A stretch of DNA of 64,000 bases. Source: Paraburkholderia eburnea. Lineage in GTDB: Bacteria > Pseudomonadota > Gammaproteobacteria > Burkholderiales > Burkholderiaceae. Below the pieces are notes generated by a model. That model saw only the letters and a program-made list of their open reading frames with translations. It was not told where the DNA came from and made no database searches. The DNA lies in the NCBI RefSeq assembly GCF_002917095.1, contig NZ_PQGA01000001.1:62001-126000 (forward strand). The letters run 5' to 3'. The translations under genes and the position numbers were made by a program. This document shows, one piece after another, positions 26,530 to 34,854 of the stretch (position 1 is its first letter; the number at the start of each line of letters is the position of its first letter).

Positions 26530-27549
26530 TCAATCGCTCCCGCCAAACAGGTCTTGGGCTCGATCCATCAGTCCGTGGTAATCCATTTCGTCGTCATCCT
26601 GTATGTCATCGTGGAGCTGTCTGGCCTGATCCTGATTCAAACCAAGCGCTTTAACCACCGCACGGAATTGCTTGTTTTGCGCCTGATTATTCCCTGGCCG
26701 ACCATCGCCGGCCGCCAGATCTTCCGCGTCGCCATCCGGCATATCCGGCTGATAGTCGAACGGCTGCGCATCGCCGAGCGGCGTCGAATCGTCGCCAGAA
26801 TCTCCGCTGAACAGATCATCGTCAGAGGTGCCTCCGTCGCCGCTATCGTTGGAATCGTCACCGCCGCCGAGCACCGCCCCGGCCGCCGCCACCACCACGC
26901 CAAAGTCGTCGCCGTTGCCCGCCAGTGCGGCCGCTGCGCGCCTTGCAGCGTTCGCGGCCTGTATTGCGTCTATGCGCTCGACCATCGCGTTGTACTTTTC
27001 GATGTAGGCCATCGCGCCGTCTGCATCGAGGCCCATCGATTCCATCACCGACTGGTGAAACGTCTTCGCGCGCGGCGTACTGGCGGCCACTCCACCCCCG
27101 CCCCCGCTCCGATACGTCTCGCCCCACGTTTGCGGCGCGTAGCGTGTCGATACGCCGGCACTGCCGCGCCAGTCACGATCAATGGCGGGAACGATCAGGC
27201 CATCGCGTACCGCTTCGCGCAGAATGCGCGTTATGTCTTCGCCGTCTATCGGCGTGGGCCATCGCCCGCGTACATGCTTGCCGACGAAGCCCGCGTAGGC
27301 GCTGAAATCGGCGGAGATACGCGATGCTTTGCGGCCGATGCCAACCCGGAATAACTGGTCAAAATCCCGCCTGTCCCGGGCCATCTGTTCTTCGCGCGCC
27401 TTGCGTACGCTCTGGCGCTCCTCGTAAGACAGCTGCCAGCCACGGTCTACGTCTTCGATATCGCGAGCGGGCACTAGCGCGCACTGCCAACCGCCCTTGA
27501 GCGGCACGTAGAGCGCGTTATACGAGTTGCCCCATTCGGGTAACGACAT
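26530..27549 (-). CDS. Toxin-like or effector-like multidomain protein
   Basis: A protein of 339 residues with no signal peptide or membrane helix. Residues 1-130 form a conserved-looking basic domain (WQCALVPARDIEDVDRGWQL, FDQLFRVGIGRKASRISADF). Next come a Gly-rich hinge (SGGGGGVAAS), a helical segment of about 60 residues, and an extremely Asp/Gly/Ser-rich linker. The last 50 residues are a compact helical domain (FRAVVKALGLNQDQARQLHD and YHGLMDRAQDLFG). From memory, similar short C-terminal domains end many polymorphic toxins. A stand-alone secretion-system cargo is my inference. GGAGG stands 4 nt before the ATG at 27549, an excellent site. Confidence 0.55.
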   Translation of the reverse strand: MSLPEWGNSYNALYVPLKGGWQCALVPARDIEDVDRGWQLSYEERQSVRKAREEQMARDRRDFDQLFRVGIGRKASRISADFSAYAGFVGKHVRGRWPTPIDGEDITRILREAVRDGLIVPAIDRDWRGSAGVSTRYAPQTWGETYRSGGGGGVAASTPRAKTFHQSVMESMGLDADGAMAYIEKYNAMVERIDAIQAANAARRAAAALAGNGDDFGVVVAAAGAVLGGGDDSNDSGDGGTSDDDLFSGDSGDDSTPLGDAQPFDYQPDMPDGDAEDLAAGDGRPGNNQAQNKQFRAVVKALGLNQDQARQLHDDIQDDDEMDYHGLMDRAQDLFGGSD

Positions 27550-27916
27550 GTCACCTCCGCCTGGTTGTGGCGTGTTTACTAGCACGTCACCGGGCGGCCG
27601 ACCTTGCGCTATCTGGACTGACGCATCGATTGATGCCAGGTGCATCGGCAGACGGGCTGTCACGCGCGACGCTGCTGGTTATAACGCCGCCTGCAATATC
27701 GAAAGCGCGGTCGTCGCGATGGTGAGAATGTTCAGGTTTGTTCAGGTCCAGCGGAGGCCGTAGCATCGACCTCATGTATCAGCAGGTATCATTCAATACC
27801 AGTCCATCACACTTCAAATGGGTAGCCACATGGGTAGCCAGCCAAGCAGACCACCCAACAATCTCCATACAAGGCATTGATTCCATGTGAATTTATCCTC
27901 AACACATGAACAATAC
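27550..27916. other. AT-richer non-coding right end of the element with repeats
   Basis: No gene is seen between the toxin-like gene and attR. Composition drops to roughly 50% GC. Two TGTTCAGGT copies stand in tandem at 27729-27737 and 27739-27747, about 180 bp upstream of the toxin-like start, and could be an operator. The two arm-type copies at 27817-27840 lie 77 bp before attR. Confidence 0.55.
27817..27840 (+). repeat. Two tandem arm-type repeats near attR
   Basis: AATGGGTAGCCA and CATGGGTAGCCA follow each other directly with a 12-bp period. A third copy lies near attL at 24414-24425. They are probably integrase arm-binding sites. Confidence 0.6.
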
Positions 27917-27935
27917 GATATTGTGTTGATGTGAG
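27917..27935 (+). repeat. attR-like 19-bp direct repeat
   Basis: This is an exact copy of the 19-mer at the end of rng (24281-24299), same orientation. It marks the right boundary of the element. Sequence beyond it should be the original chromosome downstream of rng. Confidence 0.88.
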
Positions 27936-27970
27936 GGGCGAGGCGGATCGACGAGAGTCAGCCTCCGCCC
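27936..27970 (+). terminator. Displaced original rng terminator hairpin
   Basis: GGGCGAGG pairs with CCT-C-CGCCC (one bulged C) directly after attR. The spacing and the following CCTGAAA-like sequence mirror the element-borne hairpin after rng. It was probably the rng terminator before integration. Confidence 0.45.
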
Positions 27971-28217
27971 TGAAATGCCCGCCCAGGCAGGCCGAGACGA
28001 ACTCACCGTTTCGTTCGAGAACTGACGCTCGACAGTTGCCCTCCTCCGCCCTGTAAGTTTTGCGCGAAGCGCATCGCAAAACGGCTCTCTGGTCTTGCGC
28101 AAGCCCAGAGCCGGAACACCGCCCCGAATCGGGCACTCCCGTCTGCCACCGCGTATCATCCGCAGTCAGGCCGTCGCCGCTCGCGCGCCCTTCACCCGCC
28201 CCACCGGAGCACCGCAG

Positions 28218-29294
28218 TTGAATCACCAGCGCGTCACCCTGTCCCGGCTCGTCGAATTCGACGAAGTCGTCGATGTGCGCACGCCGCTCGAATATGCCGA
28301 GGACCACATCCCTGGCGCGATCAACGCCCCCGTCCTCAGCAACGAAGAGCGCGTGATCGTCGGCACGCTCTACAAAGAATCGCCGTTCGATGCGACGCGC
28401 GTGGGGGCGGCCCTCGCCGCGCGCAACATCGCGATGCATCTCGACACGACCTTCGCCGACCGGCCGCGCAACTGGCGTCCGCTCATCTACTGCTGGCGTG
28501 GCGGCAAGCGCTCGGCGTCGATGACGGCCATGTTCAACATGATCGGCTGGCGCGCGCGGCAACTCGAAGGCGGTTACAAGGCATACCGCCATAGCGTTCT
28601 CGAAGCTCTGGGCACGCTGCCCAGCCAGTTCAGCTTCATCGTGCTCACCGGCCCCACGGGCAGTGGCAAGACGCGTCTGCTGCAGGCGCTAGGCCGCGCC
28701 GGCGCGCAGACGCTCGATCTGGAAGCGCTCGCCGCGCATCGCGGCTCGCTGCTCGGCGCGCTGCCCTCGCGTGAACAGCCTGCGCAGAAGGCGTTCGACA
28801 CGGCGCTCGTGCAGGCGCTGCACGGTTTCGACACGGCCCGGCCCGTGTTCGTCGAGGCGGAGAGCCGGCGCATCGGCGCCATCACCTTGCCGATCGCGCT
28901 GGTCGACGGGCTGCACAGCGCGCCCTGCGTCGTCGTCGATGCGGCGCGCGAGGAGCGCGCGGCGCTGCTGCTGGAGGAATACGGCCATCTGCTGCGAGAG
29001 CGCGATTACTTTCGCGAGCAGTTGCTCAAGCTCACGCCGCTGCATGGGCGCGAGCGCATCGCGTCGTGGTGCCAGTTGCTCGACGAGGACCGGCGCGCGG
29101 AGTTGTCGGAGGCGCTCGTGACGCAGCATTACGATCCGGCCTATACGCGCAGCACGCGCAAGCATTTCGGGGCGCTCGCCCGTGCGCCGCACTTCACGTT
29201 CCATCCGATGTCGGCGGACCCGATCGAAGAAGCGCGTGCCCTGCTCGCCCAGCTTGCAAGCGCGCATCCGTGCGGCGACCCGGCCTCGCAATAA
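28218..29294 (+). CDS. mnmH: tRNA 2-selenouridine/geranyl-2-thiouridine synthase
   Basis: A protein of 358 residues that replaces sulfur by selenium, through a geranylated intermediate, at the wobble 2-thiouridine of certain tRNAs. An N-terminal rhodanese domain has DVRTPLEYAEDHIPGAINAP and the catalytic Cys near residue 92 (LIYCWRGGKRSASM). A P-loop domain follows, with LTGPTGSGKT near residue 145. I choose a TTG at 28218 with GGAG 8 nt upstream, because it gives the usual family length and N-terminus. The only upstream Met adds 41 Arg/Pro-rich residues. A selenophosphate synthase (selD) would be needed elsewhere. Confidence 0.9.
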   Translation: MNHQRVTLSRLVEFDEVVDVRTPLEYAEDHIPGAINAPVLSNEERVIVGTLYKESPFDATRVGAALAARNIAMHLDTTFADRPRNWRPLIYCWRGGKRSASMTAMFNMIGWRARQLEGGYKAYRHSVLEALGTLPSQFSFIVLTGPTGSGKTRLLQALGRAGAQTLDLEALAAHRGSLLGALPSREQPAQKAFDTALVQALHGFDTARPVFVEAESRRIGAITLPIALVDGLHSAPCVVVDAAREERAALLLEEYGHLLRERDYFREQLLKLTPLHGRERIASWCQLLDEDRRAELSEALVTQHYDPAYTRSTRKHFGALARAPHFTFHPMSADPIEEARALLAQLASAHPCGDPASQ

Positions 29295-29310
29295 CGCCCC
29301 GGAAATGCAC

Positions 29311-29342
29311 GAAGGCCGCCAGCAAAACGCAAGGCGGCCTTC
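29311..29342 (+). terminator. Hairpin downstream of mnmH
   Basis: A perfect 10-bp stem (GAAGGCCGCC with GGCGGCCTTC) around a 12-nt loop, 16 bp after the mnmH stop. No T-run follows on the plus strand. Confidence 0.55.
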
Positions 29343-29345
29343 AGG

Positions 29346-29380
29346 AAAAAGCGCCCGGACACCCATTCCGTGTCCGGGCG
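29346..29380 (-). terminator. Rho-independent terminator downstream of the DUF4148 gene
   Basis: An 11-bp perfect stem (CGCCCGGACAC) with a 7-nt loop is followed on the minus strand by C and five T residues. It lies about 155 bp beyond the DUF4148 stop and faces the mnmH hairpin. Confidence 0.7.
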
Positions 29381-29536
29381 AAACCATCGATCGGAGTGGC
29401 CGATGGTGGAGGTATCTTCGGGGCGGCCGGCGCGCTGAGCCCGTGTCTGCACACGGCGCCGCCGCCCGCCCCACAGCTCGCTGCACGCGCCGTACCGCCC
29501 TCCAGCAGCGCGGCGCGCTGTCATTCGTCGATGCGC

Positions 29537-29842
29537 TTAGCGCGTGTACATCGCGTTCCAGTCTTGCTGCGACACCGTAGCGCCGCGCACACCCGATTCC
29601 GACGCATTCGCGACGCCGCCGTAGGCGCTGTTGCCGTTACGCGCGGCAACCTTGGCTTCGGCTGCCTGGATCGCAGCGGGGTAATGCGCCTGATCGCCAT
29701 CGCCGACGTGGTAACCGACCTGCTGGAGCTGGACCAGTTCGGCGCGCACCTGGGCGCGGGTGACGGGAGCCTGCTGGGCGAACGATGCGACCGGAACGAT
29801 AAGGGCTGCGGCAACGGCAACGGCTTGAATCAGGGACTTCAT
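29537..29842 (-). CDS. DUF4148 family secreted protein
   Basis: A small exported protein of 101 residues. A clear signal peptide (MKSLIQAVAVAAALIVPVAS, then FAQQ) has an Ala-x-Ala-like cleavage site near residue 22. The mature part has the DUF4148 pattern TRAQVRAELVQLQQVGYHVGDGDQAHYPAAIQAAEAKV. Burkholderiaceae carry many copies of this family; the function is unknown, probably periplasmic. It is a single gene with a T-rich terminator beyond it. Confidence 0.9.
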   Translation of the reverse strand: MKSLIQAVAVAAALIVPVASFAQQAPVTRAQVRAELVQLQQVGYHVGDGDQAHYPAAIQAAEAKVAARNGNSAYGGVANASESGVRGATVSQQDWNAMYTR

Positions 29843-30053
29843 GGTAACGACCTCCAGTTTGGACTAGACGGCCGACGTGCGACTCTGTGTGCATGCGACC
29901 GATGTACACATCGTAGGCTTATCGAACTTAAGGGTTAACCCCTAAATCCAAACAAGACTCTTCCATCTGGCGGAAGGATCGCTGAAAGCCCCACGGGACG
30001 GGCGATTGCGCGCGGTCGAATGAGATCGCGCCCGCGGGAAGCGGGCGCGACGG

Positions 30054-31130
30054 TCATTTTTGTGACGAGAGGATGTCGGTGGCGAGGCCAAGCAGCGCGT
30101 CGACGTGGGCCGTCACGCTCGCGTCGTAGCGGATGGCGGGATGCAGCCCGGCGCCGGTGCTGCCGGCGATACGGCGAGCGCTAACGGCAAGCAACGCTTC
30201 GAGCGTGCGGCGCAGATCGGCGGCGTCATCGGGACGGAACACGGTTTTGGCGTCGTCGGCGATGGCGTCGCAGCAGCCGATATTCGACGAAAAGATCACC
30301 GGCGTGCCGCACATCACCGATTCGATGCCCACGAGGCCAAACGGCTCGTACTTCGAGGCGAGGATCGTGTAATCGGCCGCGCGATAGGCGTTCTCCAGAT
30401 CCTTCACGTAGCCGATATAGCGCACGCGCCGGCTCGCGCGCTCGGGCGCTCGCCCCGCCACGGCCACGACGACGGGCAGATCGAGCGCCTCGACCACCGC
30501 CTGGATCAGCGGCAAGCCCTTGCGATCGTGGCTGCTCGACGGAAACAGCAGCACCGTTTCGTGCTCCCCGAAACCATATTGCCGACGCAGCGCGGCACGC
30601 GCGGCGTCATCGACGGGCGAGAAACGCGCGCCATCGACCGGTGGGCACAGCACGCGGATCTTCGCGTCGTCCACGCCGTAGAGTTCGAGGAGTTCCTCGC
30701 GCATGAGCGCGGAATGCGCGACGATCACGCGCGATCGCGCATATTGCCGGCTTTCGAGTTCGATCTGGCGCTGATCGGAGCCACGCGTCGGTCGGCCCGT
30801 CGCGCGCAGAAAACCGCGGTGCGTGCCGCCGCAAATCGCGATTTCCGACGAATCGACCCGGTTGCAGCCGATCAGCACGTCCACGCCCGAGCGGCGGCGC
30901 AAGGCGGCCAGCCGCCAGGAGAACCAGCTATCGCGCAGCTTGCCGGGCAGCAGCGAGACGTTGATGCGATGCGGTTCGACCAGTTGGTATTCGGCGAGCG
31001 ACGGGTCGAATTTGCGTGCGAAGAACGCCGGGCGCAGGTCACGCGCGGCGAGTCCCTGGACGAGGTCCATCGCATAACGTTCCAGGCCGCCGCTGTGCTT
31101 GAGCGCGTTTGCGGAAATACCAACCTTCAT
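30054..31130 (-). CDS. Glycosyltransferase family 4 protein, LPS core type
   Basis: A GT-B fold glycosyltransferase of 358 residues, soluble or membrane-associated. It starts MKVGISANALKHSGGLERYA with the N-terminal Gly-Gly motif of this family. The C-terminal donor-binding motif is ASKYEPFGLVGIESVMCGTPVIFS, which matches the E-x7-E pattern of GT4 enzymes. It lies beside a waaL-type ligase and msbA, so transfer of a sugar to the lipopolysaccharide core is the likely role; the sugar is not known. It is divergent from the ligase gene. Confidence 0.88.
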   Translation of the reverse strand: MKVGISANALKHSGGLERYAMDLVQGLAARDLRPAFFARKFDPSLAEYQLVEPHRINVSLLPGKLRDSWFSWRLAALRRRSGVDVLIGCNRVDSSEIAICGGTHRGFLRATGRPTRGSDQRQIELESRQYARSRVIVAHSALMREELLELYGVDDAKIRVLCPPVDGARFSPVDDAARAALRRQYGFGEHETVLLFPSSSHDRKGLPLIQAVVEALDLPVVVAVAGRAPERASRRVRYIGYVKDLENAYRAADYTILASKYEPFGLVGIESVMCGTPVIFSSNIGCCDAIADDAKTVFRPDDAADLRRTLEALLAVSARRIAGSTGAGLHPAIRYDASVTAHVDALLGLATDILSSQK

Positions 31131-31266
31131 GACCCGTCCGACATGTGAAATTTTTCTGCAGAAAATCGCGTGGGCCGATTATATAGCCCCACTTCTACGC
31201 GTAGCCGCAGGTAAGGCGCCGTAATGGGCCGCCTGGGCCAACCCGCGTGGGCCAAAGGCCCTCCGG

Positions 31267-31272
31267 TATAAT
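31267..31272 (+). promoter_or_regulatory. -10 element of the waaL-type gene
   Basis: A perfect TATAAT on the plus strand, 125 bp before the start of the ligase gene, with no convincing -35. It would give a leader of about 118 nt. Confidence 0.5.
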
Positions 31273-31396
31273 CGACCGGCTTTTGGGCACTAGATCGTCC
31301 ATCCCTGGCCGCGTGGCGCCGCAGACATCGTTCGATGCGCGCGCCGGCCATATCGACATAACAAATTGACTGCCCGTCCGATTTGCGCCGGCCGCC

Positions 31397-32662
31397 ATGA
31401 ATCACGAAACAACCACTTTCCCTCGCCGCCTGGCTCCAATCGTCTCCCTGCTGCTCGTGCTCGGCCCGGCCACCAATCTGGTCTGGCGCGGCGGCACGGG
31501 CTACGGCTTTTTCCTGCTGCTGGCGTTCGCGCTCTGGGGCCTCTACGCCTGCCGCCGCGAGCGCGGCTATTTCGCGCCGTTGCGCGATTACGGCTGGTAC
31601 ACGGCCGCCATGCTCGTGCCGCTCGTCGCGATCGTCGTGCAGCAGGCGCTGATGGGCTATTGGGCGCCGCATCAGTTCGACGCGCTCTCGCGCTTCGCGC
31701 TCGCCCTGCCGGTCTTCCTGCTGCTCAGCCGCGTGCCTTCACGCAATCTCACCGCCATCGGCTGGGGCTGCGCGTTCGGCGCGCTCGCCGCCAGCGCCTG
31801 GGTGATCCTCGATCGCCCCGTGGGCGGCTGGAGCGACGCGGAGCGCCTGAACAACTACTACACGAACGCGATTCCGTTCGGCGATACGGCCCTGTTGTTC
31901 GCCTTCCTCGCCGTCTTCACGTTCGGCTGGGACCGTCGGGCGCGCCCGCTCGCGCTGATCGTGAAGCTCGCCGCGCTGCTGGTGGGCGGGTTCGTCTCCT
32001 ATCTGTCGGGCACGCGCGGCGGCTGGATTGCGATCCCCGTCTTCATGTTCCTGCTCGGCGTGCAGTACGGCTGGTTCACGCACTGGAAGCGCGTGGTCGT
32101 GGCCGTATTGCTGGTGGCCGTGGCGGTAGGCGCGCTGCTATCGACGGAGCGCATCCGGCACCGTGTCGCGGACGTCGGTTCCGACGTCGCGCTCATGGAG
32201 CGCGGCGACAAGGACACCTCGACGGGCCTGCGCCTGCAGCTCTGGAGCGCGTCGATCCGCCTCTTCGAGCAGCATCCGGTCTATGGGGTCGGCAAGGGCC
32301 GGCTGGAAGCCGCGCTGGGCGATCTCGCGCGCCGTGGCGAGGCCAGCCAGGCGATCGTCAACGAACGCGCGCATAGCGACTTTTTCTCCGCCATCGCCGA
32401 AATGGGCGCGATCGGCGTGCTAAGCCTGTTGACGGTGTACTTCGGCACTTCGGTGTACTTCTGGCGCGCGCGCCGCGACGCCGATACCGTCATCCGCACC
32501 GCCGCGTGCAGCGGCCTCGCCGTGTCGTTCAGCACGATCCTCTTCGGCCTCACGATCGACGTGCTGGTGCCGATCCAGGTCATGGTGCTGGTCTCGCTGC
32601 TCACCGCCACCTTCCTCGCGACGATCGTGTCGCGCAGGCGCGAGATCGCGGCCGGCAGCTAA
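31397..32662 (+). CDS. waaL: O-antigen ligase-type (WaaL/RfaL) membrane protein
   Basis: A protein of 421 residues with about ten transmembrane helices. The large periplasmic loop contains STGLRLQLWSASIRLFEQHP and YGVGKGRLEAALGDL, then the His of NERAHSDFFSAIAEMG. This is the layout of the Wzy_C/WaaL family, where that His lies in the active region. It would join O-antigen to lipid A-core on the periplasmic face. Wzy polymerases share this fold; the neighbouring core genes favour ligase. The start at 31397 (MNHETTTFP) is the first ATG of the frame. Confidence 0.83.
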   Translation: MNHETTTFPRRLAPIVSLLLVLGPATNLVWRGGTGYGFFLLLAFALWGLYACRRERGYFAPLRDYGWYTAAMLVPLVAIVVQQALMGYWAPHQFDALSRFALALPVFLLLSRVPSRNLTAIGWGCAFGALAASAWVILDRPVGGWSDAERLNNYYTNAIPFGDTALLFAFLAVFTFGWDRRARPLALIVKLAALLVGGFVSYLSGTRGGWIAIPVFMFLLGVQYGWFTHWKRVVVAVLLVAVAVGALLSTERIRHRVADVGSDVALMERGDKDTSTGLRLQLWSASIRLFEQHPVYGVGKGRLEAALGDLARRGEASQAIVNERAHSDFFSAIAEMGAIGVLSLLTVYFGTSVYFWRARRDADTVIRTAACSGLAVSFSTILFGLTIDVLVPIQVMVLVSLLTATFLATIVSRRREIAAGS

Positions 32663-32686
32663 TCCGCCGCCACTTTTCGAGCCGAT

Positions 32687-32727
32687 AAAAAAACGGCCCA
32701 TCGCATCTGACGCGATGGGCCGTTTGT
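32687..32727. terminator. Bidirectional terminator between waaL and msbA
   Basis: A perfect 14-bp stem (AAACGGCCCATCGC) with a 7-nt loop, flanked by A- and T-runs, lies between the two convergent genes and can end both transcripts. Confidence 0.85.
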
Positions 32728-32758
32728 CTTTGCGCGGCGGCCTTGCAGGCCAGCAGCG

Positions 32759-34552
32759 TTATGCCGCGCTCTGCTGGAACTGGATCTGATGCAGATGCGC
32801 GTACAGCCCGCGCTGTTCGAGCAGTTGCTGGTGCGAGCCGCGCTCGACGATGCGGCCGTTTTCCATCACGAGGATGCGGTCGGCGCGCTCGATGGTCGAC
32901 AGGCGGTGGGCAATCACGAGCGTCGTGCGGCCCTTCATCAGCGTTTCCAGCGCCGACTGCACGTGGCGCTCCGATTCCGAATCCAGCGCCGAGGTCGCCT
33001 CGTCGAGGATCAGGATCGGCGCGTCCTTGTAGATCGCGCGCGCGATCGCAAGCCGCTGGCGCTGGCCGCCCGAGAGCTTCATGCCGTTGTCGCCGACCAG
33101 CGTAGCGATGCCTTCGGGCAGCGCCGCGATGGTGTCCCACAGATTGGCCGCGCGCAGCGCGCGTTCGACGCGCTCGACATCCGCCGTCTCGCCGTAGGCG
33201 ACGTTGTTCGCCACCGTGTCGTTGAAGAGCGTCACGTCCTGGCTCACCATCGCGATCTGACTGCGCAGCGCGTGGATGTCGTACTCGGGCACCGGCACGC
33301 CATCGACGAGAATCTGGCCGCCGCTCGGATCGAAAAAGCGCGGCAGCAGGTTCACGAGCGTGGTCTTGCCGCTGCCCGACGGCCCCGCCAGCGCGATCAT
33401 CTCGCCCGGCGCCGCCGTGAAATGCACGCTTTCGAGAATCGGCCGGCCTTCCGGCCCGTAGGCGAACGAGACGTTGCGGAACTCGATTTCGCCGCGCGCG
33501 CGTTCGAGCGGCTTGCCGCCGCCTTCGGGCTCGGCGGGTTCGTCGATCAGGCCGAAAATCAGCTCGGCGGCCGTCATGCCGCGCTGCAGCGGCTGGTTCA
33601 CGTCGATCAGGTGCTTGAGCGGCGAGATCACCAGCAGCATCGCGGTGACGAAGGAAACAAAGCCGCCCACCGTGGTCTGGTCGTGCGAAGCCTGCACCAC
33701 GGCAATCGTCACGACGATCGCGAGCGCAATAGAAGCGAGGAACTGCGTGATCGGCTGGGCGAGACCGCCGGACACCGTCATGCGCATCTGATAGCCGCGC
33801 AGGCGCTTGCTCAACTCGCCGAAGCGGTCCATCTCGTACTTTTCGCCGTTGTGCACCTTGACCACCTTGTAGCCGCCCACCGTCTCTTCGACGATGTACG
33901 ACAGGTCGTTGGTGAGCAACTGGTAATCGCGGTTCAGGCGGCGCAGGCGGCGGTTGATCTTGCTGACGAGCCAGCCGATGGCCGGCAGCAGCACGGCCAC
34001 GATCAGCGTGAGGCGCCAGTTGAGGATGAACAGATAGCCGAGCAGGAAGACCACGGTGAGCGAATCGCGCACGGAAGTGACCAGCACGGACATCAGCACG
34101 TTCAGGATCTGGTTGACCTCGAACACGATGGCGTTGATGACCGTGCTCGCCGTCTCGCGCTGGAAGAAGCCGACGCTCGCGTGAATCATGCGCTCGAACA
34201 TCTTGAGGCGCAGATCCAGCAGGATCTTGTTCGAGACGTACTGCAGCAGATAGCCGGACGCGTACTGCGCGAGGCCGCGCACCAGCGAAAGGCCGATCAC
34301 GGCGACCGGCACGATCCACGTGGCGCTCGGGCTGCCCTTGGTGCCGAAGCCGTGGTCGAGCAGCGGCTTGAGCAGCGCGGGAATGCCGGCCTCGGTCGCG
34401 GCCACGATGGCCAGCGTGGCAACGGCGGCGATCGCCACCCAGATGAGCGGTTTGAGATACGGCCACAGCCTGCGTCCGACCGAGCCTGGATTGGAGGCCT
34501 GGCCTTCGCCGATCGGCTTGCTGAGGGTGGATTGTCGGGGCTTCTCGCTCAA
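32759..34552 (-). CDS. msbA: Lipid A export ABC transporter MsbA
   Basis: A half-transporter of 597 residues that flips lipid A-core across the inner membrane. Six helices cover about residues 30-310, followed by the ATPase with Walker [10 protein letters not shown], the signature [15 protein letters not shown] and Walker [17 protein letters not shown]. The start is probably a TTG at 34552 ([15 protein letters not shown]), with AGAGG about 6 nt upstream. An in-frame ATG 25 codons upstream gives an unlikely leader. It is convergent with waaL and divergent from the next glycosyltransferase gene. Confidence 0.94.
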   Translation of the reverse strand: MSEKPRQSTLSKPIGEGQASNPGSVGRRLWPYLKPLIWVAIAAVATLAIVAATEAGIPALLKPLLDHGFGTKGSPSATWIVPVAVIGLSLVRGLAQYASGYLLQYVSNKILLDLRLKMFERMIHASVGFFQRETASTVINAIVFEVNQILNVLMSVLVTSVRDSLTVVFLLGYLFILNWRLTLIVAVLLPAIGWLVSKINRRLRRLNRDYQLLTNDLSYIVEETVGGYKVVKVHNGEKYEMDRFGELSKRLRGYQMRMTVSGGLAQPITQFLASIALAIVVTIAVVQASHDQTTVGGFVSFVTAMLLVISPLKHLIDVNQPLQRGMTAAELIFGLIDEPAEPEGGGKPLERARGEIEFRNVSFAYGPEGRPILESVHFTAAPGEMIALAGPSGSGKTTLVNLLPRFFDPSGGQILVDGVPVPEYDIHALRSQIAMVSQDVTLFNDTVANNVAYGETADVERVERALRAANLWDTIAALPEGIATLVGDNGMKLSGGQRQRLAIARAIYKDAPILILDEATSALDSESERHVQSALETLMKGRTTLVIAHRLSTIERADRILVMENGRIVERGSHQQLLEQRGLYAHLHQIQFQQSAA

Positions 34553-34854
34553 GGAATCCTCTGGAACGCGTGTTCTGAAAACGGGCGCGGCAGCGTCGGG
34601 AGGACGCTGCGCCAGCGCGGTACGCATTGTATACGGTCGGCGCGGCGGCCCGCTCGATCCGACAGCGGGCCTGCCTCGCGCGCGCTTCCCGTGTGGTCTG
34701 GCGCATGGTCTAGAATACGCACCTCTGCGCGCCTGGCCCGGCCAGGCTGAGCAATACACCAGCAATACACCGTCAATAAGCGATGAATCGGCGCGCAACC
34801 GCACCGGTTCGCCGCTTGCGTTTTCTCCTCAGAATCAGAACAGGCGTCCACTCC
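34553..34854. promoter_or_regulatory. Divergent promoter region of msbA and the family 2 glycosyltransferase
   Basis: No gene is seen in these 302 bases. A TAGAAT -10-like element lies at 34711-34716 on the plus strand, preceding the glycosyltransferase start by about 140 bp. A msbA promoter is not obvious. Confidence 0.4.

Larger units (their letters stand above)
24281..27935 (+). mobile_element. Decayed integrative element at the 3' end of rng
   Basis: A 3.65-kb insertion lies between the two 19-bp repeats. It holds a P4-type integrase truncated to its N-terminal domain next to attL, a transposase fragment, about 0.6 kb of structured non-coding DNA, and three minus-strand genes of toxin/immunity character. 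Base composition differs from the core genome: the 240 bases before attR are close to 50% GC. No intact recombinase, excisionase or replication gene remains, so the element should be fixed. It separates rng from mnmH. Confidence 0.87.
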
